NCBI RefSeq assembly: GCF_019429525.1
Contig: NZ_JAHXZL010000013.1
Coordinates: 62,001 to 126,000 of the forward strand
Direction: 5' to 3'
DNA: 64,000 nucleotides
Origin: Sphingomonas folli
GTDB lineage: Bacteria > Pseudomonadota > Alphaproteobacteria > Sphingomonadales > Sphingomonadaceae
Positions 61,784-64,000 of the stretch are shown here, piece after piece. The translations under genes and the position numbers were made by a program. How positions within the stretch are numbered: position 1 is the first letter of the stretch; each line of letters opens with the position of its first letter. The notes under the pieces are model-generated. The model saw only the letters and a program-made list of their open reading frames with translations. It was not told the origin of the DNA and searched no databases.

Positions 61784-63574
61784 TCACACCTGCGCCGCGC
61801 CGAAGTCCGAGCGCCGCCGCCGCGTGCCGCGCTCGCCGCGGCGGTTGAGCGCCTGGCTGACTCGATCGAGCAGCTCGGCGCGGCGATAGGGCTTGCTCAG
61901 CACGTCGGTGGCGCGCGCGCGCGGGCCGTTGATCACCAGCTCCTCGTTGTAGCCGGTGGTCATCAGCACCGACACCGAGGCGTCGCGCTCCACCACCGCG
62001 TCGGCCAGCACCAGCCCGTTCATGCCGCCCGGCATCACCAGGTCGGTGAAGAGCAGGTCGATCCGGTCCCGCGGGTGGACTTCCTCGAACAGGCGCAGCG
62101 CCTGCTCGCCGTTCACCGCGGTGGAGACATGATAGCCCGCGCTCTCGAGGATCTCGCGCGCGATCGCGAGCACCTCGTCGCTGTCCTCCACGACCAGGAT
62201 GTGGCGCGCGCCGTCGGGCCCGTCGTCGACCATCGCGTTGGCGGCGACGTGCGGCTCGGGCTGGGACACCTCGCCGCGGTCGGCGCGGCCGCTGGGGAAC
62301 AGCATGCGCACGATGGTGCCCTGCCCCGGCTGGCTCTCGATCTCGAGCCGCCCGCCCGACTGGCGCACGAAGCCGCTCGCCATAGCCAGCCCCAGCCCCG
62401 TGCCGCTGCCGACACCCTTGGTGGTGAAGAAGGGCTCGGTGGCGCGCTCGATCACCTCGGGGCTCATGCCATGGCCCTCGTCCTGCACCTCGAGCACGAC
62501 ATAGTCGCCCGCGACCAGCTCGACGCCGTCGCGCAGCGCGATCGCGCCGCCCTCGGAGTCGCTCGGCGCGAGCTTGAGCGGGCGCGTCGCGATCGTCACC
62601 AGCCCGCCGTCGGGCATCGCGTCGCGCGCGTTGTTGACGATGTTGAGCAACGCCATCTCGAGCTGGTCGGGATCGACCACCACCGGCGCGAGCCCGCGGC
62701 GCAGGCTGAGATGGATCTCGACCTGCTTGTTGACCGAGCTCTCGATCAGGTCGCTGAACTCGGAGACGAGCTGGGTGAGGTCCAGCGGCCGCGGCTCCAG
62801 CCGGGTCTTGCGCGCGAAGGCGAGCAGCTGGCGGGTCAGCTTGGCGCCGCGCTCGGCGGCCGACTGGGCCGCGGCGACGTAGCGCTGCGCCCGCTGCGGG
62901 TCCTTGGCGGTGGCGACCAGCTCGAGGTTGCCGTTGACGACCTGGAGCAGGTTGTTGAAGTCGTGCGCCAGGCCCGCGGTGAGCTGGCCGATCGACTCCA
63001 TCTTCTGCGCCTGGCGGTACGATTGCTCGGTATTGCGCCGGCGCGTGACGTCGAGCTGGCTGGCGAAGAAATAGCGCAGCGTCCCTCCCGTGTCATAGAC
63101 CGGGCCGATGAACACCGCGTTCCAGAACGGCGTGCCGTCGCGACGATAGTTGAGCAGCTCGAGCGCCACCGCGGACTTGTGCTCGACCGCGTGGCGCAGC
63201 TCGGCCACGGCGTTGCGATCGGTCTGCGCGCCCTGGAGGAAGCGGCAGTTGCGCCCCAGCACCTCGTCCTCCTCATAGCCGGTGAGGTCGAAGAACGCCT
63301 TGTTGGCGAAGACGATGGGATTGTCGTCCTGGGTCGGGTCGGTGAGGATCATCGGCATCCGCGTCATCTCGATCGCGGCGAAGAAGACACCGCCGCGGTC
63401 GTTCAGGTCGGGATCGGTGATCGTGCTCTCGCGCCAGTGATGCAGACCGCTGCGCTCGATCGGCTCGTTGGCGCCGGTGTCCATCGTCCCCTCGGCCTGC
63501 TTGCCGGCGGCGAGACCCGTGGGATCGACGTCGTCGCGGTCGGCCGGGTCGGAGGGGACGGAATCATGGGACAT
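61784..63574 (-). CDS. LOV-domain hybrid histidine kinase (blue-light sensor)
   Basis: 596 residues from ATG 63574. A LOV domain at about 65-180 has FANKAFFDLTGYEEDEVLGR followed by NCRFLQG, with the flavin-adduct Cys110, plus NYRRDGTPFWNAVFIGPVYD. The kinase core has the phosphoacceptor His204 in GLAHDFNNLLQ, the N box LLNIVNNARDAM, and G boxes DEGHGMSPEV and GTGLGLAM. The C-terminal receiver (about 470-585) has ILVVEDSDEV and the Asp of LLFTDLVMPGG. Such proteins phosphorylate in a light-dependent way, often in the general stress response. Cytoplasmic. Partner response regulator is not in the window. Confidence 0.92.
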   Translation of the reverse strand: MSHDSVPSDPADRDDVDPTGLAAGKQAEGTMDTGANEPIERSGLHHWRESTITDPDLNDRGGVFFAAIEMTRMPMILTDPTQDDNPIVFANKAFFDLTGYEEDEVLGRNCRFLQGAQTDRNAVAELRHAVEHKSAVALELLNYRRDGTPFWNAVFIGPVYDTGGTLRYFFASQLDVTRRRNTEQSYRQAQKMESIGQLTAGLAHDFNNLLQVVNGNLELVATAKDPQRAQRYVAAAQSAAERGAKLTRQLLAFARKTRLEPRPLDLTQLVSEFSDLIESSVNKQVEIHLSLRRGLAPVVVDPDQLEMALLNIVNNARDAMPDGGLVTIATRPLKLAPSDSEGGAIALRDGVELVAGDYVVLEVQDEGHGMSPEVIERATEPFFTTKGVGSGTGLGLAMASGFVRQSGGRLEIESQPGQGTIVRMLFPSGRADRGEVSQPEPHVAANAMVDDGPDGARHILVVEDSDEVLAIAREILESAGYHVSTAVNGEQALRLFEEVHPRDRIDLLFTDLVMPGGMNGLVLADAVVERDASVSVLMTTGYNEELVINGPRARATDVLSKPYRRAELLDRVSQALNRRGERGTRRRRSDFGAAQV

Positions 63575-63665
63575 GTGAGCGCGGTAGCCGTTTTGGGGGC
63601 GGCGCGGCAAGAGAGGGGAAGCCTAGGTGAAGTGATGGATCGTGACGGACGACGTCACGACCTCG

Positions 63666-63688
63666 ATCCTCCCCTTGCAGGGGAGGAT
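63666..63688. repeat. Short palindrome after typA
   Basis: atcctcccc-ttgca-ggggaggat: 9-bp perfect arms, core of the larger family seen in the met operon. It follows typA in the leftward direction; without a T tract it may still help terminate or protect its mRNA. Confidence 0.65.
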
Positions 63689-63741
63689 GAAGGGAATGAC
63701 CGCCGCGGGGAGGGTGATCCGACGCACCCTCCCCGCCCCGC

Positions 63742-64000
63742 TTACGCCGCTTCCTTCGCGCGGCTGGCGCGCTTGCGCTCGTGCGGGTCGAGGTAGCGCT
63801 TGCGCAGGCGGATCGACTTGGGGGTCACCTCCACCATCTCGTCGTCGTCGATATAGGCGATCGCCTGCTCCAGCGTCATCTTCTTGGGCGGGGTCAGCCG
63901 GATCGCGTCGTCCTTGCCGCCGCTGGCGCGGAAGTTGGTGAGCTGCTTCGCCTTCATCGGGTTGACCTCGAGGTCGTCCGTCTTGGCGTTCTCCCCGATG
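63742..64000 (-). CDS. typA: GTP-binding protein TypA/BipA, C-terminus (partial)
   Basis: The last 85 codons of a leftward gene that continues beyond the window. The visible sequence IGENAKTDDLEVNPMKAKQL, TNFRASGGKDDAIRLTPPKK, MTLEQAIAYIDDDEMVEVTP, KSIRLRKRYLDPHERKRASR is the strongly conserved C-terminal domain of TypA/BipA, a ribosome-binding translational GTPase needed under stress and for 50S assembly at low temperature. The GTPase domain lies outside the window. Confidence 0.93.
   Translation of the reverse strand, partial: IGENAKTDDLEVNPMKAKQLTNFRASGGKDDAIRLTPPKKMTLEQAIAYIDDDEMVEVTPKSIRLRKRYLDPHERKRASRAKEAA

Overview
The window is about 64 kb of very GC-rich DNA from an alphaproteobacterium, most likely a sphingomonad (Sphingomonas or a close relative). 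The evidence is two proteins ending in the sphingomonad form of the PEP-CTERM tail (PEPATWAMM..GGALRRRR type), a PilZ protein with a C-terminal membrane helix, a family 5 uracil-DNA glycosylase, an orphan VirB9/VirB2 pair, a methionine operon headed by an ArsR-methyltransferase fusion regulator, and very few AT-rich stretches outside one inserted element. This taxonomic call is inference; there is no rRNA gene here.

Layout. 1-11.4 kb is chromosome: a TIR-TPR membrane protein with a divergent partial gene (GITGHR motif), a PEP-CTERM protein, a cyclopropane-fatty-acid-synthase-like methyltransferase, a cupin, a globin, DUF427, a 3-oxoadipyl-CoA-type thiolase, a PilZ protein and the VirB9/VirB2 pair. 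11.4-35.5 kb is a 24-kb integrated element flanked by a perfect 19-bp direct repeat (11422-11440 and 35465-35483) that lies in the 3' end of trmB. 35.5-64 kb is chromosome again: trmB, a PAP2 phosphatase, uracil-DNA glycosylase, folK, tRNA-Lys(UUU), an alpha/beta hydrolase, a sugar-dehydrogenase/YbhB fusion, an SdiA-regulated-like PEP-CTERM protein, a GH26-like lipoprotein, DUF2256, a large-subunit catalase, the met operon (regulator-metF-metH1-metH2), an aldo/keto reductase, two DUF805 genes (one damaged), a GAF-PAS-PAS-GGDEF-EAL protein, a LOV histidine kinase and the C-terminus of typA/bipA.

The element. From the right: a P4-type tyrosine integrase next to attR, a compact structured RNA-like segment, a gene of unknown function, repeats spaced by one helical turn, an AlpA-like excisionase/activator, then a leftward operon with many 4-nt start/stop overlaps (winged-helix protein, CHC2-Toprim primase, RepA/DnaB-like ATPase, an 18-codon micro-gene, DUF5681). 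The middle (22-28.3 kb) is a mosaic of accessory genes on both strands: repressor-like proteins, NUDIX, SRAP/HMCES, a lipoprotein gene broken by a stop codon, a Cas2/VapD-fold-like protein and a Rap1a/Tai-like protein. Further left are three consecutive genes resembling the DNA-ejection proteins of P22-like podoviruses, a tRNA-like gene with a terminator, a PIN/HTH toxin-antitoxin pair, a ribbon-helix-helix regulator, a run of small coupled phage genes and a low-GC membrane-protein cargo gene next to attL. I see no terminase, portal, capsid or tail gene. The element is therefore either a prophage that lost its head module or a phage satellite that keeps its own replication and ejection functions; this is the most interesting object in the window.

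The flanking chromosome carries several families of intergenic inverted repeats. Large ones occupy the gaps of the met operon, and a dispersed 49-bp repeat has three copies.
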